This document shows, piece after piece, positions 6,226 to 14,960 of a DNA stretch of 41,464 nucleotides. Source of the DNA: CAZPKH01 sp964407165 (lineage in GTDB: Bacteria; Bacteroidota; Bacteroidia; Bacteroidales; Muribaculaceae); the NCBI GenBank assembly GCA_964407165.1, contig CAYOUJ010000017.1, forward strand, positions 1 through 41,464, read 5' to 3'. A program made the translations under genes and the position numbers. Positions within the stretch are counted from its first letter, which is position 1. Every line of letters begins with the position of its first letter. Below the pieces are notes generated by a model. That model was not told where the DNA came from. It saw nothing but the letters and a program-made list of their open reading frames with translations, and did no database searches.

Positions 6226-8151
6226 ATGGAAGCCACTAATCATACCTGCTGCTGTCACCAGCACAAGCCCCAGCCAACATCATGCTGCTGTTCCCACGGC
6301 AAAGCTCTTACCACCTCGATGGCGCCCGAAATCATATCACTCGTCTTACTCGTCGCCGGCATGGTGATGGGATGGTCAGGCGTGTGGACACGCTCGTGGA
6401 TGCCCCTGACATATTACCTCGTGGCCATCGCGCCGGTCGCCTGGCTCATTGTCACCGAGGGGATTAGCCTTTGGCGCAAGGCCGACTTCCTCAACGAGTT
6501 CACGCTTATGACCCTGGCCGCCATCGGCGCCTTCGCCATCGGCGAATATCCCGAGGCCGTGGCCGTGCTCCTGTTCTACTCCTTCGGCGAGAAGCTCAAC
6601 CGCCGCGCTTCCGACGACGTGCGACGGCGCATCCGCTCGCTCATCAGCCGCATGCCCGCTACCGTCACCCTCTGCTGCGGCACGAAAATGTCGCCCGAGG
6701 CCGTCGAGGTCGGCAAGACGCTGCTGGTCAGCCCCGGCGAGCGCGTGGCCATCGACGGCGTGCTCATCGCCGACCATCCCATAGAGATGGACACCTCGGC
6801 CCTCACCGGCGAGTCGGTGCCCCGCAGCTACGACCCGGGCCAGGAGGTGCCCGCAGGAGTCATACCCATCGACCATCAGGTGAAGATACGCACCACCCGC
6901 CCATACTCCGACTCCACCATGAGCCGCATGATGCACCTGATAGACGATGCCGCCGCCAAGCGCACCCCGACAGAGACAATGCTCCGCCGCATAACCCGCT
7001 GGTTTACCCCCGCAGTGGTCATCCTCGCCGTGAGCGTCTTTGTCGTGCCCGCGTTAGTGGCAATCTTCACAGGCACCCACTTCGACGCCCTTACATGGTT
7101 CCGCCGCGCGCTCGTGTTCTTCGTCTGCTCTTGCCCTTGCGCACTTGTGGTGAGCATACCCCTCAGCTACTTCGCCACGCTCGGCAACACCGCTCGCCGC
7201 GGCCTCCTCTTCAAGGGCGCAAGCCATATCGACGTGCTCCGCGACGTAGACACTGTGGTCTTCGACAAGACCGGCACCATCACCACCGGCCGCTTCCACT
7301 TAGTCAGCGTGTCGGCCGCCGGGTGCAGCGAAGATGAACTGCTCGCCCTTGCCGCCGCCGTCGACGCCCAGTCATCGCACCCGTTGGCACAGGCCATCTG
7401 CAAGGCGGAACGGGGCGGCGCCCTCGCGCCCCGCGTGTCTGAAATACACTCCGTTCCCCACGGCATGCGTGCTATATATAATAATGTGGCGACCGTGCTG
7501 GTCGGCTCCCGCAAGCTCCTCGAGAGCGAGGGAATTGACGTGCCCGCGCCCGCAAGCGACCTGTCGGAGATCTGCGTGGCCCGCGACGGCAGCTATCTCG
7601 GCTCGATATACCTCGCCGACACCGTCAAGGAGGAAGCGTCCGAAGCCATATCCCAACTACACAAGTTGGGCATCGGCCAAGTCTGCATACTCTCCGGCGA
7701 CCGACCTGAGGCCGTGGCTTCCGTGGCCGACGCCGTCGGCGCCGACAGTTATCGCGCAGGGTTGCTGCCCGAGGAAAAATACAGCGAGATTGAGCGCCTG
7801 AAGGCCGACGGACGGCGGATAGCCTTCGTCGGCGACGGCATCAACGACGCCCCTGCGCTCGCCCGCGCCGACATCGGCGTGGCAATGGGCACGCTCGGGA
7901 CAGACATGGCCATGGAGAGCGCCGACGTCGTAGTGGCCGGCGACAACCTTCTGCGCATCCCCGAAGGCATACGCCTCGCCCGACGTGCTCGCCGCGTAGT
8001 GTTCGAGAACGTCATCTTTGCCTTCTCGGTCAAGGGCGTGGTGATGACGCTTGCCGCCTTCGGCCTCGCCACCCTCTGGGCCGGAGTGTTCGCAGACACG
8101 GGTGTCACACTCCTCACCATCCTCTGGACCCTCCTCCGCCTCCGCCACTAA
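6226..8151 (+). CDS. Heavy-metal P1B-type ATPase (Zn/Cd/Pb type)
   Basis: 641-aa inner-membrane ATPase that exports divalent metal. In place of a folded HMA domain it has a short Cys/His-rich N-terminus (CCCHQH near 8-13, CCCSHG near 20-25). Then come the membrane helices, actuator TGES (194-197), the metal-site CSCPC (301-305), the phosphorylated D347 in DKTGT, HP in SSHP (385-386), GDGINDAPALA and a final helix with DTG. CPC plus an Asp-Gly in the last helix points to the Zn/Cd (ZntA/CadA) group rather than Cu. A 27-bp palindrome is inserted in frame in the nucleotide-binding domain, read as ERGGALAPR (395-403). Divergent from the Fur-family gene. A 14-bp inverted repeat plus T run follows. 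Confidence 0.95.
   Translation: MEATNHTCCCHQHKPQPTSCCCSHGKALTTSMAPEIISLVLLVAGMVMGWSGVWTRSWMPLTYYLVAIAPVAWLIVTEGISLWRKADFLNEFTLMTLAAIGAFAIGEYPEAVAVLLFYSFGEKLNRRASDDVRRRIRSLISRMPATVTLCCGTKMSPEAVEVGKTLLVSPGERVAIDGVLIADHPIEMDTSALTGESVPRSYDPGQEVPAGVIPIDHQVKIRTTRPYSDSTMSRMMHLIDDAAAKRTPTETMLRRITRWFTPAVVILAVSVFVVPALVAIFTGTHFDALTWFRRALVFFVCSCPCALVVSIPLSYFATLGNTARRGLLFKGASHIDVLRDVDTVVFDKTGTITTGRFHLVSVSAAGCSEDELLALAAAVDAQSSHPLAQAICKAERGGALAPRVSEIHSVPHGMRAIYNNVATVLVGSRKLLESEGIDVPAPASDLSEICVARDGSYLGSIYLADTVKEEASEAISQLHKLGIGQVCILSGDRPEAVASVADAVGADSYRAGLLPEEKYSEIERLKADGRRIAFVGDGINDAPALARADIGVAMGTLGTDMAMESADVVVAGDNLLRIPEGIRLARRARRVVFENVIFAFSVKGVVMTLAAFGLATLWAGVFADTGVTLLTILWTLLRLRH
7408..7434. repeat. 27-bp GC palindrome, copy 4 (inside P1B ATPase)
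   Basis: Same element and same orientation as in glycerate kinase, with a single change (A for G at the third base). Here the plus strand is the coding strand, so it is translated in a different frame as ERGGALAPR, just after the HP motif helix. Both readings are free of stops. Confidence 0.92.
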
Positions 8152-8213
8152 CCCAAAAAATGCCTTACCCGATTACCCGTTTATCCGATTAAATACCAAC
8201 CGATTATAAAATT

Positions 8214-8250
8214 TCGCAAAAATTTTTCCAAAAATTTTTGCGATTTTTTT
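8214..8250 (+). terminator. AT-rich 14-bp inverted repeat plus T run
   Basis: TCGCAAAAATTTTT (8214-8227) and AAAAATTTTTGCGA (8230-8243) are perfect reverse complements separated by 2 nt and followed by seven T. Likely terminator behind the ATPase; it abuts the -33 box of the next promoter. Confidence 0.6.
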
Positions 8251-8279
8251 TGGCGGTTTAAAAAATAGCCGTACCTTTG
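8249..8279 (+). promoter_or_regulatory. Promoter of TraB/GumN gene
   Basis: TTTG at 8249-8252 and TACCTTTG at 8272-8279 with a 19-bp spacer, an almost ideal Bacteroidetes promoter. Transcription should begin near 8284. Confidence 0.75.
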
Positions 8280-8280
8280 C

Positions 8281-8304
8281 AGTGTGTTAGCAGTGTAACA
8301 CACT
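8281..8304 (+). promoter_or_regulatory. 5' hairpin at transcript start
   Basis: AGTGTGTTA (8281-8289) and TAACACACT (8296-8304) form a perfect 9-bp stem with a 6-nt loop at the predicted transcript start. It may protect the mRNA 5' end or be an operator. Confidence 0.5.
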
Positions 8305-8336
8305 ATACATTTCCTAACTTCAATCCCACCATTGAG

Positions 8337-9236
8337 ATGAAAAAGATTGCTTTTACCTTGCTCGTTCTCTTCGTCACTATCCTCGCCTTCGCCGCCCAGC
8401 CCCAGGGCAACGGCCTGCTGTGGAAGGTCTCCGGCAACGGCCTGACGAAACCCTCATACGTCATGGGCAGCCACCACGCAGCCCCCGCCACCTTCGTCGA
8501 CCAAGTCAAAGGCTTCCGCGAGGCTGTCGCCGACGCCGACGCCGTCTACGGCGAAGTCAACAAGGACGAACTCTCCGGAGCCGCCCAGCAGCAGATGATG
8601 ATGTACGCCATGGCTCCTGCCGACAGCACCCTCTCGAAGCTCCTCTCCCCTGCCGACATGACCTCTCTCGACTCCCTCCTTGCCATCTACACCGGCATGC
8701 CCGGCATGACTGCCCAGATGGAGATGCTCAAACCGGCAGTCATAACCGCACAGCTTGCCGTGCTCGTCATTGCCGCTGACAATCCCGAAATGGCTGCAGC
8801 TGCCAATCCCCTCGACGCCGTCATCATGGGCATCGGCGAAGAGCAGGGCAAGCCGACAGGCGGCTTAGAGACCGTAGAGACACAGATGCAACTGCTCTTC
8901 GGCGATCCCCTCACCCTCCAGGCCAAAGACCTGATGGACGCCGTGCACAACAATGACAAGCTCATCCGTCAGGCCCACGACCTAACCGCAGCCTATCTCG
9001 CGCAAGACCTTGCCGTCATCAACCGCATCACCACCGACCCCGAGTACGGCATCGAGCCTGAGAACCTTGACCGTATGCTCTACGACCGCAACCGCGCCTG
9101 GGCCGACGAACTGGTAGAGATGATGCCGCAGAAGTCTGTCTTCGTGGTAGTCGGCGCCGGCCATCTCGGCGGCGACCAGGGATTGCTCAACCTCCTCGCC
9201 AAAAATGGCTACACCGTGGAGTGCATCTCAGAATAA
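8337..9236 (+). CDS. TraB/GumN family protein, exported
   Basis: 299 aa beginning with a signal peptide (KKIAFTLLVLFVTILAFAA). The mature part starts LLWKVSGNGLTKPSYVMGSHH, the typical opening of TraB/PrgY/GumN proteins, and ends with the second conserved GAGHLGGDQGLL segment; the two histidine motifs GSHH and GAGH are the proposed metal-binding sites in relatives of the Tiki metalloproteases. Activity in bacteria is not established. The start at 8337 is chosen because it opens the signal peptide and follows the promoter. Transcribed alone, with a 10-bp hairpin at 9258-9279 before the next operon. Confidence 0.9.
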   Translation: MKKIAFTLLVLFVTILAFAAQPQGNGLLWKVSGNGLTKPSYVMGSHHAAPATFVDQVKGFREAVADADAVYGEVNKDELSGAAQQQMMMYAMAPADSTLSKLLSPADMTSLDSLLAIYTGMPGMTAQMEMLKPAVITAQLAVLVIAADNPEMAAAANPLDAVIMGIGEEQGKPTGGLETVETQMQLLFGDPLTLQAKDLMDAVHNNDKLIRQAHDLTAAYLAQDLAVINRITTDPEYGIEPENLDRMLYDRNRAWADELVEMMPQKSVFVVVGAGHLGGDQGLLNLLAKNGYTVECISE

Positions 9237-9257
9237 CATCAGCCAACCGATCATTGT

Positions 9258-9279
9258 GCTTGGCCGCTTGCGGCCAAGC
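9258..9279 (+). terminator. GC hairpin between TraB gene and ABC operon
   Basis: GCTTGGCCGC and GCGGCCAAGC form a perfect 10-bp stem around TT. It lacks a T tract (CTCAAAAAT follows), so termination is uncertain. Confidence 0.5.
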
Positions 9280-9296
9280 CTCAAAAATCAAATAAA

Positions 9297-10129
<833 letters not shown>

Positions 10130-10133
<4 letters not shown>

Positions 10134-10897
10134 AGACACCTCTGCTTTACGTTGAAAACCATACGTCATTGAGCCGCATCGGCATGCTCTTCCGCCTCTA
10201 CATGCCTGCACTGAAACGCGGTTTCATACTCTATCCCATTGCGGTGATACTCCTCGCTTTCGCCTGCGGACTGATAATGAAAGTAACGGGCTCGTGGCCG
10301 ATGATGCTCTTCTCAATTCCCTTCACAGTCATGTTCGTATGCTCACCGTGCGTCATCACACGCCGCGACTACCGCGCCGTCAGCGCCCAACTCCCCGTCA
10401 CCGCTGGCGAAAAGCTTGGCTTCCTCATGCTCAACTTCATGGTCATCTATCCCCTCTTGTTATGGGTATCTGCCGAGGTCAGTTACTACCTCGTCCAGTG
10501 GACATTGGGCATAGACGTGATGGCAATAATGAGGGAACAGGAAGTGGCAAACCCCTGCACCATCGCCACCGGCATGCTCATGGTCTTCGGCATCATTGCC
10601 ATTACCATGTATTACACCTTCACCGCCCGGGGCAACCGCACCGGCGCGTGCATACTCAGCGCGTTTGTCACCTATCTCGTCTTCATGTTCATGCTCGGTA
10701 TAGTCATGGTGTGCATCGGCTTCTACGAGGGCTTCAAGGCTGCCCAGGCCAGCCCGATGCCCGAGGAGATGATCGACGAGGAAACAATAATGATGCTCAC
10801 CCGCCACGTGCAGGTGATATGCGCCGCCGTCTTCACAGTCGCCGCAGCCATCTATCTTCGCAAACTCTATAAACGCTTACGCAACAGTGGATTTTAA
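10130..10897 (+). CDS. ABC transporter membrane subunit
   Basis: 255-aa integral membrane protein with about six hydrophobic helices (for example IAVILLAFACGLIM, FMVIYPLLLWVS, FGIIAITMYY, MLGIVMVCIGF and VFTVAAAIYL). It has no enzyme motif. Translationally coupled to the ATPase gene upstream (4-bp overlap) and overlapping the GntR gene downstream by 11 bp, so it is the likely permease partner of this small ABC system. Confidence 0.85.
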
Positions 10898-11240
10898 CAA
10901 CGACAAACCGATATTCCGGCAGATAGTCGACCTGTGCCACGAGCGCATCATGGCCGGCGACTGGCGCGAGGGCGAGCGCATCCCCTCGGTGCGCGAGCTG
11001 GGCGTGGAGCTGAAGGTCAATGCCCACACGGCGCTGAAGGCCTACGACATGCTGCAGGCCGAAGGGGTGATAGAGCAGCGCCGCGGACTCGGCTTCTTCC
11101 TCTCCCCCGGGGCACCCGACCAGGTGCTCGAAGCACGTCGACGCGAGTTCCTCGACGAGGAGCTGCCGGCGCTGTTTGCCCGAATGGACACCCTCGGCCT
11201 TTCACTTGACGAAGTGATAAACAAATATAACAACAGATGA
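10887..11240 (+). CDS. GntR-family regulator, YtrA subfamily
   Basis: 117 aa: a winged helix (about 10-75; ERIPSVRELGVELKVNAHTALKAYDML is split between the turn and recognition helices) followed by only about 40 residues of helical tail, the short form typical of the YtrA subfamily. Starts at GTG (10887), inside the permease gene. Likely represses or tunes its own ABC operon; no promoter in front of it was seen. The coding sequence ends just before two hairpins. Confidence 0.9.
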   Translation: MDFNNDKPIFRQIVDLCHERIMAGDWREGERIPSVRELGVELKVNAHTALKAYDMLQAEGVIEQRRGLGFFLSPGAPDQVLEARRREFLDEELPALFARMDTLGLSLDEVINKYNNR

Positions 11241-11247
11241 ACACTCC

Positions 11248-11265
11248 GATGGGCCTTGGCCCATC
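11248..11265 (+). terminator. Hairpin after GntR operon
   Basis: GATGGGCC and GGCCCATC pair perfectly around TT, 8 nt after the GntR stop. It is followed by A rather than T on the plus strand. Confidence 0.5.
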
Positions 11266-11309
11266 AAAAAATCGAATCCCCGTCGAATATCATCGATGGG
11301 GATTCGATT
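11265..11309 (-). terminator. Rho-independent terminator of the kinase gene
   Basis: AATCGAATCCCC (11270-11281) and GGGGATTCGATT (11298-11309) are perfect 12-bp arms. Read on the minus strand the stem is followed by a run of T, and it lies directly after the kinase stop codon. Confidence 0.75.
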
Positions 11310-11315
11310 ATCATG

Positions 11316-12500
11316 CTATTGGGCAACCGCCTCCTCCACTACTACCTCTGTGGTATCAGGGGGAGCCGTCTGTTGCTCGTGCGAGGTATGTGCCCGCTGG
11401 GCGCCGCGTATCAGGAAAAACGTGCCGGCGCCTGCCAGCAGTACCATGAACACTGCCAGGAGCGATACTGCCCACGGCGACATACCCTTTCGTCGCGGCT
11501 TACGCACCGGTTTCTTCTGCCCTTTTTCCGGCTCGGGTTTCTCCGCCGGCGGGGTGACTGACTGTGACGTGGCGAAACTGTGGCCCGTGATCTTCTCGAC
11601 CTCAGACGCAGACGGCGCAGCCCAGAAGTAGGCAGCGGAGGGGACACGCTCATACTTGTTGATGCGCATCGACGCCTGCACAATGCGGGTGATGGCGTCG
11701 GGCGTGCCTTGCGGCAACAGCTTGGAGATGCGCGCGGCGTTGATTTCAAGCGACCGTGGCGGATCTTTGGCAGTAAGGCAGAACAGCAGAGTGGCGCCCA
11801 AGGCATAGACATCGGCCTGCGGGGTGAAGCTGGTAATGCCGGAATATTGCTCGAGCGGCGAGTAGCCGTCGCTGCAGCCCTGCATGTTGATCTGCGACAC
11901 AGGCTCGCCGTCGTCGTTATATTGCTTAGACAGCCCGAAGTCGATGATCTTGATCTCGCCACGGCGGTCTATCATAATGTTGTCGGGCTTGATGTCGAGG
12001 TGCGTAAGGCGGTTGGCGTGCAGATACTTGATGGCATCGACCACCGGATAGAGCACATTGAGCGCCTCCTCGGCGGTCAAAGGGCGCTTCACCTGCTTGA
12101 GCACATAGTCGCGCAGCGACAGTCCGTCGATAAACTCCATCATGTAGTAGGCCGTGTTGTTGGCCGTGAACACATCGCCCACGTTGACTATATTGTCATG
12201 GCCGGCGCAGATCTTGTTTAGGCGCTTGGCCTCGACGAGAAAGTCCTTACGGCTGGCCTCCACGCGCTCGCGTTGCACCGCGCCGCACTTGACGGCTCCC
12301 GTGGCCTCGTCGCGGTAGCTGCCGTCGCGGTAGAAGTGCTCCTTAATGGCACACTGAAACTCCGGCATGCCGGGCTGGCGCCCCATTGCCAGATACGTGA
12401 TGCCGAAACCTCCGCGGCCCAGCACCTTGATTATGCGGTATTCATGGAAGTTGCTGTGGAGCACGGTGCCCGCGGCCAGCACATCGTTCATTGCGCCCAT
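11316..12500 (-). CDS. Hanks-type Ser/Thr protein kinase with C-terminal membrane anchor
   Basis: 394 aa. The N-terminal kinase domain shows the glycine loop GRGGFG (28-33), catalytic Lys53 (in AIKE), the E90 helix, the catalytic loop HLDIKPDN (167-174), DFG (187-189) and a GYSPLEQY substrate segment. Leu replaces the usual Arg in HRD, so activation-loop control differs from RD kinases; this HLDIKPDN form recurs in Bacteroidetes kinases. After a Pro/Lys/Arg-rich linker there is one transmembrane helix (WAVSLLAVFMVLLAGAG) and a short outer tail. A second start, MNDVLAAG at 12491, is equally plausible. Single gene; targets unknown. Divergent from the methyltransferase with overlapping promoter regions. 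Confidence 0.92.
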   Translation of the reverse strand: MGAMNDVLAAGTVLHSNFHEYRIIKVLGRGGFGITYLAMGRQPGMPEFQCAIKEHFYRDGSYRDEATGAVKCGAVQRERVEASRKDFLVEAKRLNKICAGHDNIVNVGDVFTANNTAYYMMEFIDGLSLRDYVLKQVKRPLTAEEALNVLYPVVDAIKYLHANRLTHLDIKPDNIMIDRRGEIKIIDFGLSKQYNDDGEPVSQINMQGCSDGYSPLEQYSGITSFTPQADVYALGATLLFCLTAKDPPRSLEINAARISKLLPQGTPDAITRIVQASMRINKYERVPSAAYFWAAPSASEVEKITGHSFATSQSVTPPAEKPEPEKGQKKPVRKPRRKGMSPWAVSLLAVFMVLLAGAGTFFLIRGAQRAHTSHEQQTAPPDTTEVVVEEAVAQ

Positions 12501-12550
12501 GAACTGTTCAATAGATTTTACAAATTAAACAAAGCGGTGTGTTTGCACGG

Positions 12551-12558
12551 CAAAGTTA
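12551..12558 (-). promoter_or_regulatory. -7 box of kinase promoter
   Basis: TAACTTTG then C on the minus strand, about 50 nt before the kinase start. It lies 23 bp from the opposite box at 12582-12589, so the two promoters overlap and may compete. Confidence 0.6.
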
Positions 12559-12581
12559 ACGATTTTTTGCCAAACATTTGC

Positions 12582-12589
12582 TATCTTTG
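12582..12589 (+). promoter_or_regulatory. -7 box of methyltransferase promoter
   Basis: TATCTTTG then C, 16 nt before the ATG at 12606. It excludes the far-upstream in-frame starts. Confidence 0.65.
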
Positions 12590-12605
12590 CAAATATTTTT
12601 TAGTT

Positions 12606-13829
12606 ATGACTCCGATTGACTATGAAATATTGGACTGGATAGGAGCTCACGCCGACGACGATGTATGCGCCCTGCGCCTGCGCCATGCCGGCGATGCGGA
12701 GCTGTCGGAGGCCATCACGCAGATAGAGTGCCGCCGAAAGTGCGTAACCAAGCTTCCCGAATTCCTCAGTCATCGCGGCATATGGTTTCCATCGACGATT
12801 GCCGCCGAGCAGTGTACATCGGAGGCATTGGCACGTTTTCATGCCTCGCTCGTGCCGGAGGGAGCGACGGTTGTAGACCTTGCCTGCGGCCTGGGCATCG
12901 ACGCCATGGCCATAGCGCGCCGCGCCTGCTCAGTGGTGGCCATCGACCTCGACCCGGCAAAAGCGGAATGTCTCAACCATAACGCCAAAACATTAGGAAT
13001 AAGCAATATAGACGCTCGTTGTGCCGATGCCGTGGAGTATGTTGAGACCACCGATGAACGTTTCGACGTGGCCTTCATCGACCCTGCCCGCCGTGACAAC
13101 CGCGGCGGCCGCGTCTACGCGCTCAAAGACTGCACGCCCGACGTGCTTGCCATGCTCCCGGCCATCCTGCGTGTTGCAAAGAGATTGATCATAAAGATGT
13201 CGCCGATGCTCGACGTTACACACACGCTTTCCGAACTCGGCTGTTCCGCCACCATTCACGCCATCGGCACACCCAAGGAGTGCAAAGAGCTGGTAGCAAT
13301 TTGCCCCGCCGGCCCACCCCAAACCCCTTCCCAAGGGGAGGGGCTACTCAAGTTAGTTGCCACCACTATACTTCCTGACAATTCCATAATAAACTATACC
13401 CCCTCCTTGCCTTCCAACCCGGAAGCCCCACCCTTTAGGGGGGGGATGGGGGGGGCCGACGAGCGGCATCTTTTGGAGCCTTGGCCTTCCGTCATGAAAA
13501 TTGCTCCGTGGGATTCACTGTGCCACGACTTCGGCGTGCAACAGATCTCGGCCGACACTCATCTCTTTGTTTCCGACATGCCTCCCGCAGGATTTCCAGG
13601 CGATGTTTGGCATATCAAACGCGTTTGCGGTTTCTCAAAGCGCGACCTGGCAGAGCTGCGCCGCGACTACCGGGCCATCAACGTAGCCGCACGCGGCATC
13701 GGCATGAGCGCCGACGCCCTGCGCGCCAAGCTGTGGGTAAAGGACTCCCCTACCCAGTCGCCGAAGATATTCGGGGTCAAAATGGCCGACGGCTCCCGCA
13801 AACTGATTATTGCTGAAGCCGTCAAGTAA
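12606..13829 (+). CDS. THUMP-like class I SAM methyltransferase with repeat-derived insertion
   Basis: 407-aa predicted SAM-dependent methyltransferase, probably acting on RNA. An N-terminal helical part is followed by a Rossmann fold with motif I VVDLACGLGID (89-99), AIDLDP (112-117) and FIDPARRDNRGGR (158-169), and a C-terminal THUMP-like domain that includes the HIKRVCGFSKRDL segment. Between the two, residues about 235-286 are low-complexity and derive from two GC-rich repeats (PPQTPSQGEG and PEAPPFRGGMGG), an insertion not expected in the family. This stretch contains two G8 tracts that could slip and shift the frame. Start set by the promoter box at 12582-12589. Target RNA unknown. Confidence 0.85.
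   Translation: MTPIDYEILDWIGAHADDDVCALRLRHAGDAELSEAITQIECRRKCVTKLPEFLSHRGIWFPSTIAAEQCTSEALARFHASLVPEGATVVDLACGLGIDAMAIARRACSVVAIDLDPAKAECLNHNAKTLGISNIDARCADAVEYVETTDERFDVAFIDPARRDNRGGRVYALKDCTPDVLAMLPAILRVAKRLIIKMSPMLDVTHTLSELGCSATIHAIGTPKECKELVAICPAGPPQTPSQGEGLLKLVATTILPDNSIINYTPSLPSNPEAPPFRGGMGGADERHLLEPWPSVMKIAPWDSLCHDFGVQQISADTHLFVSDMPPAGFPGDVWHIKRVCGFSKRDLAELRRDYRAINVAARGIGMSADALRAKLWVKDSPTQSPKIFGVKMADGSRKLIIAEAVK
13311..13345. repeat. C/G-rich inverted repeat inside methyltransferase gene
   Basis: CCCCTTCCC and GGGAGGGG-type arms (ACCCCTTCCCAAGGGGAGGG at the centre) make a short hairpin. Translated in frame as GPPQTPSQGEGL. It resembles the G-rich repeats often seen between Bacteroidetes genes. 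Confidence 0.7.
13421..13457. repeat. Second G/C-rich repeat with two G8 tracts
   Basis: CCCCACCC faces G8 at 13438-13445, and a second G8 follows at 13448-13455. Read in frame as EAPPFRGGMGGA. It looks like a partner of the repeat at 13311-13345; together they bracket a 75-bp unique stretch. Confidence 0.7.
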
Positions 13830-13854
13830 CCATCGTCACGATAGATAATCGATT

Positions 13855-14319
13855 TTATACTCGTTTTTGCATCACACGGGCCAGTGACCGCTTGTCGTCG
13901 CGGTCGCGTATGCTCTGCCGCTTGTCATACTCCTTCTTGCCGCGACCTATGCCAATGACCAGCTTGGCCAGGCCGCGGTCGTTGATAAAAAGACGTATAG
14001 GAACGATGGTGAAACCGGCCTCCTTGCCGGCTTTACTCAGACGCCCTATCTCGCGCTTGGTAAGCAGCAGCTTGCGCTCGCGGCGCTCAACGTGGTTGTT
14101 GTACGTGCCGTAAAAGTATTCGGCTATGTACATGTTTTTTATCCACACTTCCCCGCCGGAGACATAGCAATATGAGTCGACCAGGCTCGCCTTGCCCAGG
14201 CGTATCGACTTGATCTCCGTGCCCGTCAGCACTATGCCGGCGGTGAACGTCTCGGCAATGGCGTAGTCAAACGTGGCACGCTTGTTCTTTATATTTATCT
14301 CTTTCGGTTGTTGCTTCAT
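13855..14319 (-). CDS. smpB: SsrA-binding protein SmpB
   Basis: 154 aa. Binds tmRNA and brings it to stalled ribosomes for trans-translation. The hallmark segments are present: IKNKRATFDYAI near the N-terminus, GIVLTGTEIKSIR, SYCYVSGGEVWIKNMYIA, and the basic C-terminal tail KKEYDKRQSIRDRDDKRS. The start at 14319 (MKQQPKEINIKN) is taken rather than the TTG two codons upstream, which lies in the stop of the preceding gene. It is 2 bp behind the membrane-protein gene, so the two are co-transcribed. No tmRNA gene was found in the window. Confidence 0.97.
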   Translation of the reverse strand: MKQQPKEINIKNKRATFDYAIAETFTAGIVLTGTEIKSIRLGKASLVDSYCYVSGGEVWIKNMYIAEYFYGTYNNHVERRERKLLLTKREIGRLSKAGKEAGFTIVPIRLFINDRGLAKLVIGIGRGKKEYDKRQSIRDRDDKRSLARVMQKRV

Positions 14320-14321
14320 TT

Positions 14322-14870
14322 TCAAATCAGTATCATGCCAAACAAGGCTTCGAGCAGTATGGGAGGCAATATGACCGCAAGTATCGCAAGCACCATGAAG
14401 CGGAAGCTCCTCCCCGGCTTCACCGCCATGTAGCGCTCACCCTTCCACATTATCAGCGCCACGTATACGGGCATGAAATAGAGCACGCTAACGTCTATGG
14501 GGAGCAAATTCTTCAACAGCGTGACCAGCGCCATCAGCGCCACAGAATAGTTGATGTAAGTGTCGAAGCGTACGTCGTTGATCTCCCCCTCGATCATGTC
14601 GGGCAGCCACCACGGCATCACGAACATGGCAATGAGGTATGACACAAGATATTGCACAAAGGTGACTATCGCTGTGATAGTCAGCATGGTCAGCGTGCCC
14701 GGGTAATGGTAGAGCAGTCGCACGAAGCAACTGCAGGCCACTATAATGACAAACGGCAGGAAGCCGCGCAGGAGCAGACGGCGCGGGTCGCGGCCATCGG
14801 CTGAAATGTCCTCCCATCCTTTTGCCGGAGAGAGGATAAGCTGCAATATGCAAAGCAGATAGTGTAGCAT
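14322..14870 (-). CDS. Polytopic membrane protein (Yip1-like architecture)
   Basis: 182 aa with about five hydrophobic helices (LRGFLPFVIIVACSCFVRLL, LTITAIVTFVQYLVSYLIAM, SVALMALVTLL, VLYFMPVYVALI and the last helix LAILAVILPPILLEALFG). The N-terminal LLCILQLILSPAKGWEDI segment resembles the start of Yip1-type and related Bacteroidetes membrane proteins, but no catalytic motif is present. The start at 14870 is taken because the -7 box at 14889-14896 lies just upstream; the ATG at 14891 falls within that box. Upstream partner of smpB. Function unknown. Confidence 0.75.
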   Translation of the reverse strand: MLHYLLCILQLILSPAKGWEDISADGRDPRRLLLRGFLPFVIIVACSCFVRLLYHYPGTLTMLTITAIVTFVQYLVSYLIAMFVMPWWLPDMIEGEINDVRFDTYINYSVALMALVTLLKNLLPIDVSVLYFMPVYVALIMWKGERYMAVKPGRSFRFMVLAILAVILPPILLEALFGMILI

Positions 14871-14888
14871 CGGTTGCTTTTGGGCTTG

Positions 14889-14896
14889 CAAAGTTA
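14889..14896 (-). promoter_or_regulatory. -7 box for membrane protein-smpB operon
   Basis: TAACTTTG then C on the minus strand, 18 nt before the ATG at 14870. Confidence 0.65.
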
Positions 14897-14917
14897 CAAA
14901 ACTTAACGCAATTTTTC

Positions 14918-14948
14918 ATTGCTCCCCCACAAAAAATTTGTAATTTTG
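14918..14948 (+). promoter_or_regulatory. Promoter of DUF5606-type gene
   Basis: ATTG at 14918-14921 and TAATTTTG at 14941-14948 with a 19-bp spacer. It drives a leader of about 110 nt that holds the inverted repeat at 14961-15021. Confidence 0.65.
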
Positions 14949-14960
14949 CCCCTGCAATAG

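Noticed and set aside
12273..12605. N-terminal extension of the methyltransferase
   Set aside because: The frame runs through the kinase gene in antisense and lies upstream of the -7 box at 12582-12589.
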